A stretch of 39,581 nt of DNA from Bdellovibrionia bacterium (GTDB lineage Bacteria > Bdellovibrionota > Bdellovibrionia > Bdellovibrionales > JAGQZY01). The translations under genes and the position numbers were made by a program. Under the pieces are notes generated by a model. That model was not told where the DNA came from and did not search any database. It was given only the letters and a program-made list of their open reading frames with translations. Below, piece after piece: positions 19,083-28,147 of the stretch (positions are counted from its first letter, which is position 1; each line of letters begins with the position of its first letter). Location of the stretch: NCBI GenBank assembly GCA_030424665.1, contig JAUHWN010000018.1, positions 1 through 39,581 of the forward strand, given 5' to 3'.

Positions 19083-19826
19083 GTGGCCTCAAAAACTCAA
19101 CTTAGCGTCAACGTTAACAAAGTAGCTACTCTTAGAAATTCTCGCGGAAAAAACATACCCGATGTTGTTAAAGTCTCTCTCGACCTCATCGAGATGGGAG
19201 CCCAGGGAATCACAGTTCATCCAAGACCCGATGAACGCCATATAAAAAAACAAGATGTCTTTGATTTAAAAGAAGCGATCGATGTCGAACTCAACGTCGA
19301 AGGTTATCCTTCGAGTGACTTTTTAGAACTCGTTGAAAAAACGCGACCGGCCCAGGTAACTCTCGTGCCCGATCCACCCCATGTTCTTACATCGAACGCT
19401 GGGTGGGAGTGGCAGGGTTCAGAAGATATTTTAAAGCATTCGCTCGAAAAAATTAAAGGTCTCGGTTTGCGTTCGTCGCTTTTTGTGGATCCAATGAGTT
19501 TACCCGAGGGAGATTTGGCGAAGTTTAAAGTCGCCGGTTGCGATCGGATTGAACTTTATACCGAAGCCTTTTCGGACTCCTTTGCCACGGAAGAGCAAGA
19601 CGAAGTTACGAAGAAGTATGCAGAGTTCGCAAAAGTGGCCCATGATCTCGGTTTTGGTATCAATGCCGGTCACGATTTAAATTTAAAAAACCTGGCCCAC
19701 CTAAAAGCCAACATACCCATGCTCGATGAGGTTTCTATCGGGCACGCTCTCGTCTGCGATGCACTTTACTTGGGGTTTGAAAAAACCATCCAAAGTTATC
19801 TCGACCAACTAAAGGACCCCGTGTGA
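19083..19826 (+). CDS. pdxJ: Pyridoxine 5'-phosphate synthase
   Basis: PdxJ condenses 1-deoxyxylulose 5-phosphate with 3-amino-1-hydroxyacetone 1-phosphate to form pyridoxine phosphate, the last ring-forming step of deoxyxylulose-dependent vitamin B6 synthesis. Visible motifs are LSVNVNKVATLRNSRG at the N-terminus, ITVHPRPDERHI in the phosphate/active-site loop, ELNVEGYPS, VTLVPDPP, and GINAGHDLN. The N-K pair in VNVNK replaces the D-H of the E. coli enzyme, as in one widespread PdxJ subclass. The start at GTG 19083 (247 residues) is preferred to ATG 19068 because of the ribosome site between them. The stop overlaps the GTG start of pstC by 4 bp, so B6 synthesis is translationally coupled to the phosphate transporter. 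Confidence 0.93.
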   Translation: MASKTQLSVNVNKVATLRNSRGKNIPDVVKVSLDLIEMGAQGITVHPRPDERHIKKQDVFDLKEAIDVELNVEGYPSSDFLELVEKTRPAQVTLVPDPPHVLTSNAGWEWQGSEDILKHSLEKIKGLGLRSSLFVDPMSLPEGDLAKFKVAGCDRIELYTEAFSDSFATEEQDEVTKKYAEFAKVAHDLGFGINAGHDLNLKNLAHLKANIPMLDEVSIGHALVCDALYLGFEKTIQSYLDQLKDPV

Positions 19827-20908
19827 ATCAAGCTCTCAATGGATTGAGATCTCTTTTTACCAAAGATAATACTATTCGAGTTCCTCGAGATACTCACTTG
19901 TCTGATCGTCTATTTAAATACGCTCTTCGATTCAATGCCTGGTTAATCTTGGCAATGCTTCTAGCCATGTTTTTGTTCTTGTTAGAACTTTCTTGGCCTA
20001 CATTGAGGGAATTCGGTTTTTCATTTTTTATTAAAAATACCTGGAACCCGCCACTCGATGAGTACGGTGCTCTTGCATTTATTTACGGAACCCTAGGAAC
20101 TTCTTTTATTGCGCTTTTGCTATCAGTGCCTTTTTCGCTGGGGGTCGCCCTCTTTCTGACAGAATTAGCGCCAAAGTCTATCGCCAAGATTGTCGGGTTC
20201 TTTGTCGAAATGCTCGCTGCCATTCCCAGCGTGATCTATGGATTGTGGGGGATTTTTATTCTTGCGCCGATTATGCAAAAAACCGTGCAACCGACACTCA
20301 TCGGTTTATTGGGGCCAGAAACTTTGTCGGGAAAAATCATTGGATCACTCTTTACGGCTCTCTTTTACCCAGTGGCCTTTGTTTATAGTTTGGTTGCGGA
20401 AAACGCCGCTAGCATCGATGCCATGTTTGACCACTTTAAAAATACCTTTGGCGGTCCTGCCTTTGGCGTGGGTATGCTGTCAGCGGGGATTATTCTCTCA
20501 ATTATGATCACTCCGACGATTACCTCCATCACCCGGGAAGTCTTTTTAACAATTCCAAAAGGAAACCGCGAGGCGGCCCTTGGCTTAGGTGCGACCCGTT
20601 GGGAAGCGATTCGAATCTCTGTCCTCAAAGCCTCGCGCCCTGGGGTGATCGGGGCAGTTATTTTAGGCTTAGGTCGGGCCCTTGGTGAGACCATGGCGGT
20701 GACGATGGTGATCGGAAATCGAAATGAAATAGACTCCTCGATCCTCGCTCCTGCCCAGAGTATGGCCTCTGTGATTGCTAACGAATACCCTGAAGCTTTT
20801 GATTTGCAACTTTCATCGCTGGCGGCCGTTGGTTTAGCCCTTTTTATTATTTCTCTCCTTATCAACACTGCAGCTCGATTGATCGTCTGGTCAATGGATC
20901 GAAGGTAG
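19823..20908 (+). CDS. pstC: Phosphate ABC transporter permease PstC
   Basis: This 361-residue inner-membrane permease has about six spans and the EAA loop REAALGLGATRWEAIRIS, followed by LGLGRALGETMAVTMVIGN, which is diagnostic of PstC. PstC and PstA form the channel of the high-affinity phosphate transporter, driven by PstB. There is an extended cytoplasmic N-terminus of about 35 residues. GTG is the start and overlaps the pdxJ stop. pstA follows after 9 bp. Confidence 0.95.
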   Translation: MNQALNGLRSLFTKDNTIRVPRDTHLSDRLFKYALRFNAWLILAMLLAMFLFLLELSWPTLREFGFSFFIKNTWNPPLDEYGALAFIYGTLGTSFIALLLSVPFSLGVALFLTELAPKSIAKIVGFFVEMLAAIPSVIYGLWGIFILAPIMQKTVQPTLIGLLGPETLSGKIIGSLFTALFYPVAFVYSLVAENAASIDAMFDHFKNTFGGPAFGVGMLSAGIILSIMITPTITSITREVFLTIPKGNREAALGLGATRWEAIRISVLKASRPGVIGAVILGLGRALGETMAVTMVIGNRNEIDSSILAPAQSMASVIANEYPEAFDLQLSSLAAVGLALFIISLLINTAARLIVWSMDRR

Positions 20909-20917
20909 GGGGCTCAT

Positions 20918-21778
20918 GTGAATTTAAAGGCTGAAACTGGCAGAGATATTCGTCGAAAAATTTATAACAAGTTCGCTTTAGGTGCTATTAGTGTTTTAGG
21001 GGCTCTGGCAATTATGCCCATGATTTTGATTTTCGTTTATATTTTGATCGAAGGAATTCCCGCACTCAGTCTCGACTTTTTCTTAGAAAACCCAAAACCC
21101 TTAGGTGAAAGTGGTGGAGGTATGGCCAATGCCATCGTTGGGACGGTGATACTCGTGGCCCTTTCTTGTTTGATCGGTTTACCCGTGGGCCTGGGGGCTG
21201 GAATTTTTATGGCCGAGTACTCCTATACTAAAACTTCAAAACTTCTGCGTTTTACTTCGGATATTCTCACGAGTGTTCCTTCGATTATTGTTGGTTTATT
21301 TGCCTACGCTGTGGTGGTTAAGCCTCTCAAAGCCTATTCTGCTTGGGCTGGAGGTTTCGCCCTGGCAGTCATCATGATTCCGATTTTGGCACGGACCACT
21401 GAAGAAATACTTAAGCTCATTCCCCATCATATTCGCGAAGCAGGTTTAGCCCTCGGGATTCCCCGTTGGCGGGTTACCATGCGAATCGTATTTGCCGGCA
21501 GCTTTGCCGGTATTCTAACGGGGATCATTTTGTCTGTGGCTCGAATCGCCGGTGAAACAGCACCTCTTTTATTTACCGCCTTTGGCAATAATTTTGGGTT
21601 TCGTGGACTGGGTCAGCCTACGGCTTCTCTCCCGGTGCAAATTTATAACTACGCTCTGAGCCCCTATAAAGAGTGGCATGATCAAGCTTGGGCCGCCTCT
21701 TTTATTTTATTGGTCATGGTATTTATTGTTAATTTACTAACCCGCGTGGTCTTTAAAGACCAAAGAGGGGAGTCGTAA
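20918..21778 (+). CDS. pstA: Phosphate ABC transporter permease PstA
   Basis: This 286-residue permease has about six spans. It has the PstA-type sequence [17 protein letters not shown], the EAA loop [20 protein letters not shown], and the downstream [17 protein letters not shown]. It pairs with PstC in the membrane. The GTG start is preceded by a GTAGGGGG-type ribosome site. pstB begins 2 bp after its stop. Confidence 0.95.
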   Translation: MNLKAETGRDIRRKIYNKFALGAISVLGALAIMPMILIFVYILIEGIPALSLDFFLENPKPLGESGGGMANAIVGTVILVALSCLIGLPVGLGAGIFMAEYSYTKTSKLLRFTSDILTSVPSIIVGLFAYAVVVKPLKAYSAWAGGFALAVIMIPILARTTEEILKLIPHHIREAGLALGIPRWRVTMRIVFAGSFAGILTGIILSVARIAGETAPLLFTAFGNNFGFRGLGQPTASLPVQIYNYALSPYKEWHDQAWAASFILLVMVFIVNLLTRVVFKDQRGES

Positions 21779-21780
21779 TA

Positions 21781-22548
21781 ATGTCCGAACCTAAAGCTTT
21801 ATTAAAAATTAGAGACATTAATGCCTGGTTTGGCGACAAGCACGTTCTCAAAGGACCGAGTTTGGACGCCTTTGAAAATGAAGTTCTCGCCCTTATCGGT
21901 CCATCGGGGTGCGGAAAGTCGACATTTATTCGCACCATCAATCGACTCCATGAAGAAGTACCTGGAGCCCGTGTTTCTGGGACGATTGAGTTTGATGGGG
22001 AAAATATTTACGATCCCGGAGTGGATGTGGTGAATGTGCGCAAAAAAATTGGGATGGTTTTTCAAAAACCCAATCCTTTTCCGGGAATGAGTATTTTTGA
22101 TAACGTCTCAGCTGGACTGCGGCTTCAAGGGATACGCAGGCGATCGAAGCTTGCAGAAATTGTAGAAAGCTCCCTTAAAAAGGCGGCCCTTTGGGACGAG
22201 GTCAAAGATCAACTGAATAAACCAGGGGTGGGCCTTTCGGGTGGTCAGCAACAAAGACTTTGTCTGGCCAGAACACTTGCCGTGGATCCGCCTGTGATCT
22301 TAATGGATGAGCCCACGAGCGCTCTTGACCCCATTTCGACGGCTAAAATCGAAGAGCTCATCATGGAGCTGAAAGCGGACTACACGGTAGTGATCGTGAC
22401 CCATAATATGCAGCAAGCAGCTCGAATCTCTAATAAAACGGCCTTTTTCCTACTCGGTGAGGTGATCGAGCACGACAAAACCAGTCGTTTATTCACTAAT
22501 CCCTCTGATAAACGCACAGAGGAATACATTACAGGGCGATTTGGTTAG
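21781..22548 (+). CDS. pstB: Phosphate ABC transporter ATP-binding protein PstB
   Basis: This 255-residue ABC ATPase has Walker [11 protein letters not shown]-loop [17 protein letters not shown] (a PstB signature), the ABC signature [17 protein letters not shown], Walker [14 protein letters not shown] and the H-loop VTHNMQQA. It energises the PstCA channel and takes part in phosphate signalling through PhoU. All motifs are intact. Confidence 0.97.
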   Translation: MSEPKALLKIRDINAWFGDKHVLKGPSLDAFENEVLALIGPSGCGKSTFIRTINRLHEEVPGARVSGTIEFDGENIYDPGVDVVNVRKKIGMVFQKPNPFPGMSIFDNVSAGLRLQGIRRRSKLAEIVESSLKKAALWDEVKDQLNKPGVGLSGGQQQRLCLARTLAVDPPVILMDEPTSALDPISTAKIEELIMELKADYTVVIVTHNMQQAARISNKTAFFLLGEVIEHDKTSRLFTNPSDKRTEEYITGRFG

Positions 22549-22574
22549 GCTTTACAAGGCCCGGCCAATATGAT

Positions 22575-22594
22575 TTCTTCTCCCTAACGAAGAA
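22575..22594 (+). repeat. Short hairpin between pstB and phoU
   Basis: TTCTTC (22575-22580) and GAAGAA (22589-22594) can pair across eight bases. The right arm abuts GGAG, the phoU ribosome site. No T-run follows, so it would act on translation or RNA processing, not as a simple terminator. Confidence 0.35.
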
Positions 22595-22605
22595 GGAGTT
22601 TCCTT

Positions 22606-23274
22606 TTGGAAAGTATGCTTCAAGGTTTCGTATCTGATATTAAAGCTGAACTCATGCGCATGGCAGGTTTGGTTGAAACTTCTCTCACAAAGACTCTTGA
22701 GTGCCTTAAATCGCCGCAGGACGAAACGTTTCAAGAAATTTTTGATTTAGAAGATCAAGTGAATGATCTCCATCGTTACTGCGATAAAACACTTCTTAGG
22801 TTGATGGCCAGACAAGCGCCGATGGCTTCGGATTTAAGGTTAGTTATAAGCCTGTTAAAAATTAACGGCGAGCTCGAGCGAATGGGCGATCTCAGTTGCA
22901 ATATTGCCTACCGAATTAGGGAATATTTTAAACGGGATTCCTTGCGCGTCGGGGTTGATTTGGGACCACTATCAGAGAGTGTCCTTTGGATGGTTCAGAA
23001 CTCGATTGAGTCCCTTCGCCATATGAATCCAACTTTGGCTATGGATGTCATTCTCAGGGATGATCAAGTCGATGAGGCCAAAGATAAGGCCTATTTATTG
23101 AGTGTTGAACAAATCAAACAAAATCCAAACATACTCGAGCCGGGGCTCGATATTATACTCATTTCTAGAAACCTAGAACGGGTCGCAGATCACGCGACCA
23201 ATATCGCAGAAGATGTGATTTTTGCAAAAACGGGACGGGATATAAGGCATGGAACTCACGACGAATTCAAATAA
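22606..23274 (+). CDS. phoU: Phosphate signalling protein PhoU
   Basis: This 222-residue all-helical protein has the two PhoU repeats. The first contains DQVNDLHRYCDKTLLRLMARQAP and the second ERVADHATNIAEDVIF; the E-R-x-x-D-H/N motif (also in ELERMGDLSCNIAYRI) is the metal-binding signature. PhoU links Pst transporter activity to PhoR and keeps the Pho regulon off when phosphate is plentiful. The TTG start is supported by GGAG seven bases upstream; ATG 22615 is the alternative. A short hairpin (22575-22594) lies just before this ribosome site. Confidence 0.94.
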   Translation: MESMLQGFVSDIKAELMRMAGLVETSLTKTLECLKSPQDETFQEIFDLEDQVNDLHRYCDKTLLRLMARQAPMASDLRLVISLLKINGELERMGDLSCNIAYRIREYFKRDSLRVGVDLGPLSESVLWMVQNSIESLRHMNPTLAMDVILRDDQVDEAKDKAYLLSVEQIKQNPNILEPGLDIILISRNLERVADHATNIAEDVIFAKTGRDIRHGTHDEFK

Positions 23275-23280
23275 AAGACA

Positions 23281-23287
23281 GGAAGGA
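23281..23287 (+). promoter_or_regulatory. Ribosome-binding site that sets the phoB start at ATG 23297
   Basis: GGAAGGA lies in the gap after the phoU stop, nine bases before ATG 23297. An in-frame ATG at 23249 exists inside phoU but has no comparable site, and it would add 16 residues without homology to receiver domains. Confidence 0.55.
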
Positions 23288-23296
23288 CTTCAAGCG

Positions 23297-23998
23297 ATGG
23301 GCACTGGTAAGGGAGCCGTATTAATCGTAGAAGATGAACACGAAATTCGCGATCTCATTCGTATTCAGTTAGAGAGAGCGGGCTTTCAAACTACCACTGC
23401 TAGTTCGGCAGAAGAAGGCCTACGCCTGGCCAGGGATCAAGAATTTCATCTACTCGTTCTTGATTGGATGCTGCCAGGTATGAGCGGTGTTGATCTTATT
23501 CGCGACCTGAGAAAACACGAAAACTACTTTGATAAACCTATCTTGATGGTGACTGCTAAAACCGAACCTGACGATATCGTCACTGGGCTTGAGCAAGGGG
23601 CCGATGATTATATCACTAAGCCTTTTGAGACCAGTGTTCTCATTGCTCGTGTGAAAGCCCTTTTTAGGAGATTTCACCACTTAACCGAAACACCCGAAAC
23701 CGAAGAAGACTTTATTACACTGGGTCCTCTTAATTTAAATCTCAAGGCCTATGAGGTGACTTGTAAAGAGACCCTCATTCAGCTTACCCCTTCGGAGTTT
23801 AAACTTTTAAAGTGCCTCGCCAATAACAAGGGCCGCGTTCTAACCCGCGATCAGTTGATCGGTGAAGTACAAGGTGAGGGAGTTTCCGTAGTCGGAAGAA
23901 CCGTCGATACCCATATTTTTGGTTTGCGCAAGAAGCTTGGTGAATGCGCTGATGTTATTGAAACCGTTCGAGGTGTCGGTTATCGGGTGAAAGGCTAA
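23297..23998 (+). CDS. phoB: PhoB-type response regulator
   Basis: Counted from ATG 23297 (233 residues), this is a receiver domain plus an OmpR/PhoB winged helix. The acidic pocket is VEDE at 11-14, the phospho-acceptor is D56 in LLVLDWMLPG, and K108 lies in YITKPF. The C-terminal DNA-binding domain includes LTPSEFKLLKCLANNKGRVL and the recognition region VVGRTVDTHIFGLRKKLG. Under low phosphate, PhoB family members are phosphorylated by PhoR and bind Pho boxes. I found no convincing Pho box in the window. phoR follows after 17 bp. Confidence 0.94.
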   Translation: MGTGKGAVLIVEDEHEIRDLIRIQLERAGFQTTTASSAEEGLRLARDQEFHLLVLDWMLPGMSGVDLIRDLRKHENYFDKPILMVTAKTEPDDIVTGLEQGADDYITKPFETSVLIARVKALFRRFHHLTETPETEEDFITLGPLNLNLKAYEVTCKETLIQLTPSEFKLLKCLANNKGRVLTRDQLIGEVQGEGVSVVGRTVDTHIFGLRKKLGECADVIETVRGVGYRVKG

Positions 23999-24015
23999 AG
24001 CCACTGTCGACACCC

Positions 24016-25515
24016 ATGGATTTTTCCTATAAAAAGCGCAGGCCACCTTGGAAGATCATCCGGCGCTTTCTGATTCATCAGCTCGTTTTTTACGTAGTCA
24101 GTCTCGTTTTAATGGGACTGGCTATTCGCTATTCAGCCCACGAAATCTTTGATTTCGACTACCAGTCCGCCGGCCAAGTAACAGAGTTTGATCGATTTTT
24201 AACGGCCCTTTCATGGGGGATGCTCGCCGTTTTCTTAGTTCATGCTGCCTATACGGCTTGGATTTTCCTCGGTCCCTTGGGCCGAGTTTTACAAAAAGCC
24301 CGTTATGTACGAAAGAAGGGATTTACCGGAGAAATTCTTCATGAACGCTTCGATCGCGAAGAGCCTGGCGAGTGGAATGATTTAGATCGAGCTCTTAGTA
24401 AAATTAAAAAGTCTCTCGATAAAAAACGTCGTCAATACAATCGAGAGAGGGAAGAACTACAGGCCATCGTCAGTTCAGTCAAAAACTCGATTGTTGCTAT
24501 CGACACCCAACACAATGTTCGCTATTACAACTCTCAGTTCGCGGTGCTTTTTAAGATGAAGCGCAAACGGGAAATGAGCGAGCGAATTGAAGAAATTTTT
24601 AGGGAGCCATCCTTGCTCGAGGCCTTTAAGACAGCTATTGAGGGTGGGAACCCAGCGGATCTTCGCCTGAGTCTTATGACCAGTAGGCATAAATTGCCAA
24701 GAAACTTTAATGTTTCCGTATCTCCTCTGAGAAACAAAGATGATAACACTGCCTACGGAGCAGTTGCCATTTTTCATGATGTCACAGAAGCGCAACTCGC
24801 TGAGAAAATTAGAATTGATTTTGTAGCCAATGCTTCCCACGAATTACGCACGCCTTTGACTTCGATTCACGGTTACTTACAAACTTTGCGCGAAGATTTG
24901 GCCGAAGGCCACACCGATCAGGTCGATCACTATCTCAATGTCGTTATTAACAATGTGGAGCGCTTAAAAAACCTTATCAACGATTTGCTCGATTTAAGTA
25001 GTTTAGAAAGTGGTGCCGAGATCGAAAGTGAAATTGAAGACCCTCGATTGATCACAGAAAGTGTTCTCAATCAATTGGACGGTCTTCGCAGTGAAAAAGA
25101 CATACTTATTGTCACTAAGTACGACCTGGATAGTATCTTTGTCGATGGCACAAAGATGGAGCAAGTTCTGACCAATTTGTTACATAATGCTTTAAAGTAT
25201 GTGCCGGCCCATTCAAAGGTAGAAGTCATTTGGACCGAACACGATTCTAAAACCGATAAGCTCATTGTTTCTGATGATGGACCAGGGATTCCTGTTGAAC
25301 ATCAGGAGCGTTTGTTTGAGCGCTTTTATCGAGTCGATAAAGGTCGCGATCGCAGCGTCGGTGGCACTGGCCTTGGTTTATCTATTGTTAAACATATTCT
25401 TTCAAAGCACGGCGGAGAAATTCGCTTGATCAGCTCGCCCGACAAGGGAACGGAATTCCATTGCCTCTTCCCAAAAAGAAAACCGAGTGAAGCCAGTCAG
25501 GATATGAATTTATAG
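24016..25515 (+). CDS. phoR: PhoR-type sensor histidine kinase
   Basis: This 499-residue membrane kinase has two membrane spans (about 20-40 and 63-88). A linker/coiled coil is at 115-150 and a PAS-like domain at about 150-260. HisKA has H275 in DFVANASHELRTPLTSIHGY. The ATPase domain has the N-box NLLHNALKY, the G1 box DDGPGIP and the G2 box GTGLGLSIVKHI. The short periplasmic loop fits PhoR, which senses phosphate status through PstB/PhoU rather than directly. It is the last gene of the operon and converges with the LysR gene. Confidence 0.94.
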   Translation: MDFSYKKRRPPWKIIRRFLIHQLVFYVVSLVLMGLAIRYSAHEIFDFDYQSAGQVTEFDRFLTALSWGMLAVFLVHAAYTAWIFLGPLGRVLQKARYVRKKGFTGEILHERFDREEPGEWNDLDRALSKIKKSLDKKRRQYNREREELQAIVSSVKNSIVAIDTQHNVRYYNSQFAVLFKMKRKREMSERIEEIFREPSLLEAFKTAIEGGNPADLRLSLMTSRHKLPRNFNVSVSPLRNKDDNTAYGAVAIFHDVTEAQLAEKIRIDFVANASHELRTPLTSIHGYLQTLREDLAEGHTDQVDHYLNVVINNVERLKNLINDLLDLSSLESGAEIESEIEDPRLITESVLNQLDGLRSEKDILIVTKYDLDSIFVDGTKMEQVLTNLLHNALKYVPAHSKVEVIWTEHDSKTDKLIVSDDGPGIPVEHQERLFERFYRVDKGRDRSVGGTGLGLSIVKHILSKHGGEIRLISSPDKGTEFHCLFPKRKPSEASQDMNL

Positions 25516-25546
25516 TCCTTGGTTTCTGGGTTGTCATTAACTGAAT

Positions 25547-26485
25547 TTAAATATCCAGAGGCTTTGGTTTTTCTTGGAGGTAAAGAGAGCTCTCTTCGAT
25601 CAGCATATCGAGCGCTTTTTTAGAAACTCGATCCTCGTGCACGCTGACGAAAATGTCCTCTGTGACGGCATCAATTCCTTCAATATCGAGGGGTATGATT
25701 TCGTTGGTATAGGCCGGGTAAACAGCGAGGTCCGGTAAAAAAGAAACAGCTTCACACTCTAAAATACTTAGGAGAGCCAACTGAATTGTCGAAACACCAA
25801 AGGCTTTTTTACGTCGTCGCAATGATACGGGAAAGCGATCGTTTCCTGTACGTAAGCCTTCAGGGGACCAGTAAGTTGGATAAATAAAGGGCATCGATAG
25901 GATGTCTTCGATTTTAAACTCAGATGCTTTATCTTTAAAGAATTGAGCATTACAAAAAAGTCTCCACGAAGCTGTACCGATTTTGTGGGTGGACCAACTT
26001 CGGGACCAATCTAGGTGGCCCGCGTGGAAGGCAATATCAATAATGCCTCTGAGTCCACTGAGTACAATGCGGTCGGGGACCACTTCGCAGAGTTCGGTTT
26101 CTTTGATCCGTTTTGATTGGTAAAGTTTGCCGAGCATGGGGCCAATAAGACCTGTTGCCAAAAACGAGGGAGCGCCAATAGGGCCTAACTCGATCCCGGT
26201 GTCTTCTTCAGATTCCAGTTGAACCTGGCCCAGGGAATTGAGTTGATCCAAAGTGTTCTCGACGATACTACGCAGGTGCTGGCCTTCAGGGGTCAAAACT
26301 AAGCCGCGATGGGAACGCTTGAAAAGCTCCATCTGTAAACGCGTTTCGAGGCGCTTTAAAATCCGAGAGACTTGGCCCACTTCCATTTCTCTCCAGCGGG
26401 AGACTTCGCGAATGGAGCACATGCGGGCCAAATCACCAAAAATTTCAAGTTCTCGTAATGTTAAACGCTCTAACTCTGAGGACAC
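25547..26485 (-). CDS. LysR-type transcriptional regulator
   Basis: This 312-residue protein has the N-terminal winged helix-turn-helix of LysR proteins (LRELEIFGDLARMCSIREVSRW, then VSRILKRLETRLQMELFKRS and LTPEGQHL). A co-inducer domain follows from about 95. The start is GTG, with AAGG six bases ahead. It is the last gene of the ribA operon, 26 bp after the DM13 gene and in the same direction. LysR regulators are usually divergent from their targets, so this position suggests autoregulation within the operon. The ligand is unknown. Confidence 0.87.
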   Translation of the reverse strand: MSSELERLTLRELEIFGDLARMCSIREVSRWREMEVGQVSRILKRLETRLQMELFKRSHRGLVLTPEGQHLRSIVENTLDQLNSLGQVQLESEEDTGIELGPIGAPSFLATGLIGPMLGKLYQSKRIKETELCEVVPDRIVLSGLRGIIDIAFHAGHLDWSRSWSTHKIGTASWRLFCNAQFFKDKASEFKIEDILSMPFIYPTYWSPEGLRTGNDRFPVSLRRRKKAFGVSTIQLALLSILECEAVSFLPDLAVYPAYTNEIIPLDIEGIDAVTEDIFVSVHEDRVSKKALDMLIEESSLYLQEKPKPLDI

Positions 26486-26511
26486 AATCCACCTTTTGGA
26501 AAGCCCTCGTT

Positions 26512-26925
26512 TTAGCGGAAGCCCTCTAAAATGGACATCATTTTTGCCGCGCCAAAGGTAACATTGAATTCTTTACACCAAATTATAACGGCTTCATAGT
26601 CGTCGGGATTAATCTGGGCAGGAATATAGTACTGCTGCATTCCTGAAAATGACTGAATCATACCGAGAATGACTGCATTTTCGTTGGTATAACTCATAGG
26701 AATAGTCTCTTTGTGTAGAACCACATAGACGGCCGGAGCTTCTTGAGTCAAAAAGGAGTTACTGAGTGTCAGTACATGACCACCATCGCCCGCTGGCTGA
26801 ATGCGCGCCATTCCTGATGTGTCGTCACCAGGGGTAATTGTAAAGAAAGTTCCAACACTATCGGCACCCCAGCTAGTGAGGCTCAATAGGCTGAAGAAGA
26901 GAACGAGAATCGCAGATTTTTTCAT
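26512..26925 (-). CDS. Exported DM13-domain protein
   Basis: Starting at ATG 26925 gives 137 residues with the signal peptide KKSAILVLFFSLLSLTSWGA. The rest is one DM13 domain: ITPGDDTSGMARI, VLTLSNSFLTQEAPAVYVVLH, then the hallmark EAVIIWCKEFNVTFGAA with its conserved cysteine. DM13 is a secreted beta-sandwich domain for which redox or electron-transfer activity has been proposed. ATG 26925 is preferred to ATG 26934 because AGGA sits eight bases ahead of it and MKK begins a normal signal peptide. It follows the MFS gene with almost no gap. Confidence 0.85.
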   Translation of the reverse strand: MKKSAILVLFFSLLSLTSWGADSVGTFFTITPGDDTSGMARIQPAGDGGHVLTLSNSFLTQEAPAVYVVLHKETIPMSYTNENAVILGMIQSFSGMQQYYIPAQINPDDYEAVIIWCKEFNVTFGAAKMMSILEGFR

Positions 26926-26935
26926 AGTCACCATC

Positions 26936-28147
26936 CTAAGGTTTTTGAGTCTGTATTAGTGTTTGAGCTAAGCCGAATTTTTCGGACTTAGAATTTTTAA
27001 TAAAATGAAAGATATAGAAAGAGCCGACAAGGGCACCGAGGCACGCACTTAAAATGAGGTTGAGATGACTCCCTCCGAGTTCAACAGCAATTCCGCTAAG
27101 ACTTCCACCGAGTTCATCGGAGGCAGAGATGAGTATGGCATTGAGGGATGCCACCAGTCCCACATTGGTTTCGCGGCTGTTTGAAATTAAAAGTTCATCG
27201 CGAACCACTATGCTCACACCATCAAAGGCTGCCACGACAAAGAGACCGAGAACTAGTATAATGAGGTGACTTGAAAAGAGAAGTAATATCATTCCGCAGG
27301 CAATTCCCGAAAAGCAAACTCCCAAGACTAATTTACGATTCATTCGACTTAACCGAGGGGCGATAAATATCACCGATAGTATGGTGATTAGCATCGGAAA
27401 TGAAATAAGAGGGCCAAAGTAACTATTTGGAAATCCGTTTTCAAAAATGATAGTTGTCATTAAAATCGGAAGACTCGCAAATATCATTATCAAGACGTCG
27501 GCCAAAGCGGGCAACCAAATGCTTTGCGTTCCACTGAGCTGATTTTTCAAGTTCTTAATGAGTTTTACATCTCGCTCCTCAGAACTCCCTTTGAGTCTGT
27601 ATCTACGAAGAGGGGCGCTCATCCAAAGAATACTAGCCGATAGTAAAACCATAAATGTTTTTAGAAATAGGGGACTCAAGCCTTCGCCCATTCCGCTAAC
27701 AATAAGTGGGGCTAGAACTATGGGCACCTGCCAGCTCAAATTGTTGAGTTGGGCCTTTTTATGGGAGCATTGTGGGGCGAGCTTGACAATCGAGTAATGT
27801 AAAGGAACTCGCAAAGCCCGGGCTATGGAAGCAAAAAAGGCAGCTACATACCAAACGATGAGATTCTCATTTGTATTAAAGAGGAGAATCAAAACGGCAA
27901 AAAAGTAGAGAGCTTGGGTTAGGAAAAAGAGCTTTCCGACCTCTTGCATTCGCTTGATATGTTTTGCCACAAAAAGTGGAATGACCATTGTTGGTACGAA
28001 CAAAAAAAGTCCCATCAAACCGGCTAATACTGGGGAATTGGTGTCTTTATAAATTTGAAAGATACCAAAAAGTATAAGGATTTGGTGAAGTAGTGAGGCC
28101 TGAAGCCTCACAAAAAATATTCGATACTGGTCAATCACAGATTTCAT
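26936..28147 (-). CDS. Major facilitator superfamily transporter
   Basis: This 403-residue protein has about 12 hydrophobic spans with a cytoplasmic loop in the middle (about 183-205, charged). Short charged motifs follow spans in the way typical of MFS_3-type exporters (FVAKHIKRMQEVG after span 2). It resembles the LplT/enterobactin-exporter branch more than sugar importers, but I cannot assign a substrate. It starts immediately after the DoxX-like stop codon. In this operon an exporter role for a pyrimidine, pteridine or flavin-like product is plausible but inferred. Confidence 0.8.
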   Translation of the reverse strand: MKSVIDQYRIFFVRLQASLLHQILILFGIFQIYKDTNSPVLAGLMGLFLFVPTMVIPLFVAKHIKRMQEVGKLFFLTQALYFFAVLILLFNTNENLIVWYVAAFFASIARALRVPLHYSIVKLAPQCSHKKAQLNNLSWQVPIVLAPLIVSGMGEGLSPLFLKTFMVLLSASILWMSAPLRRYRLKGSSEERDVKLIKNLKNQLSGTQSIWLPALADVLIMIFASLPILMTTIIFENGFPNSYFGPLISFPMLITILSVIFIAPRLSRMNRKLVLGVCFSGIACGMILLLFSSHLIILVLGLFVVAAFDGVSIVVRDELLISNSRETNVGLVASLNAILISASDELGGSLSGIAVELGGSHLNLILSACLGALVGSFYIFHFIKNSKSEKFGLAQTLIQTQKP

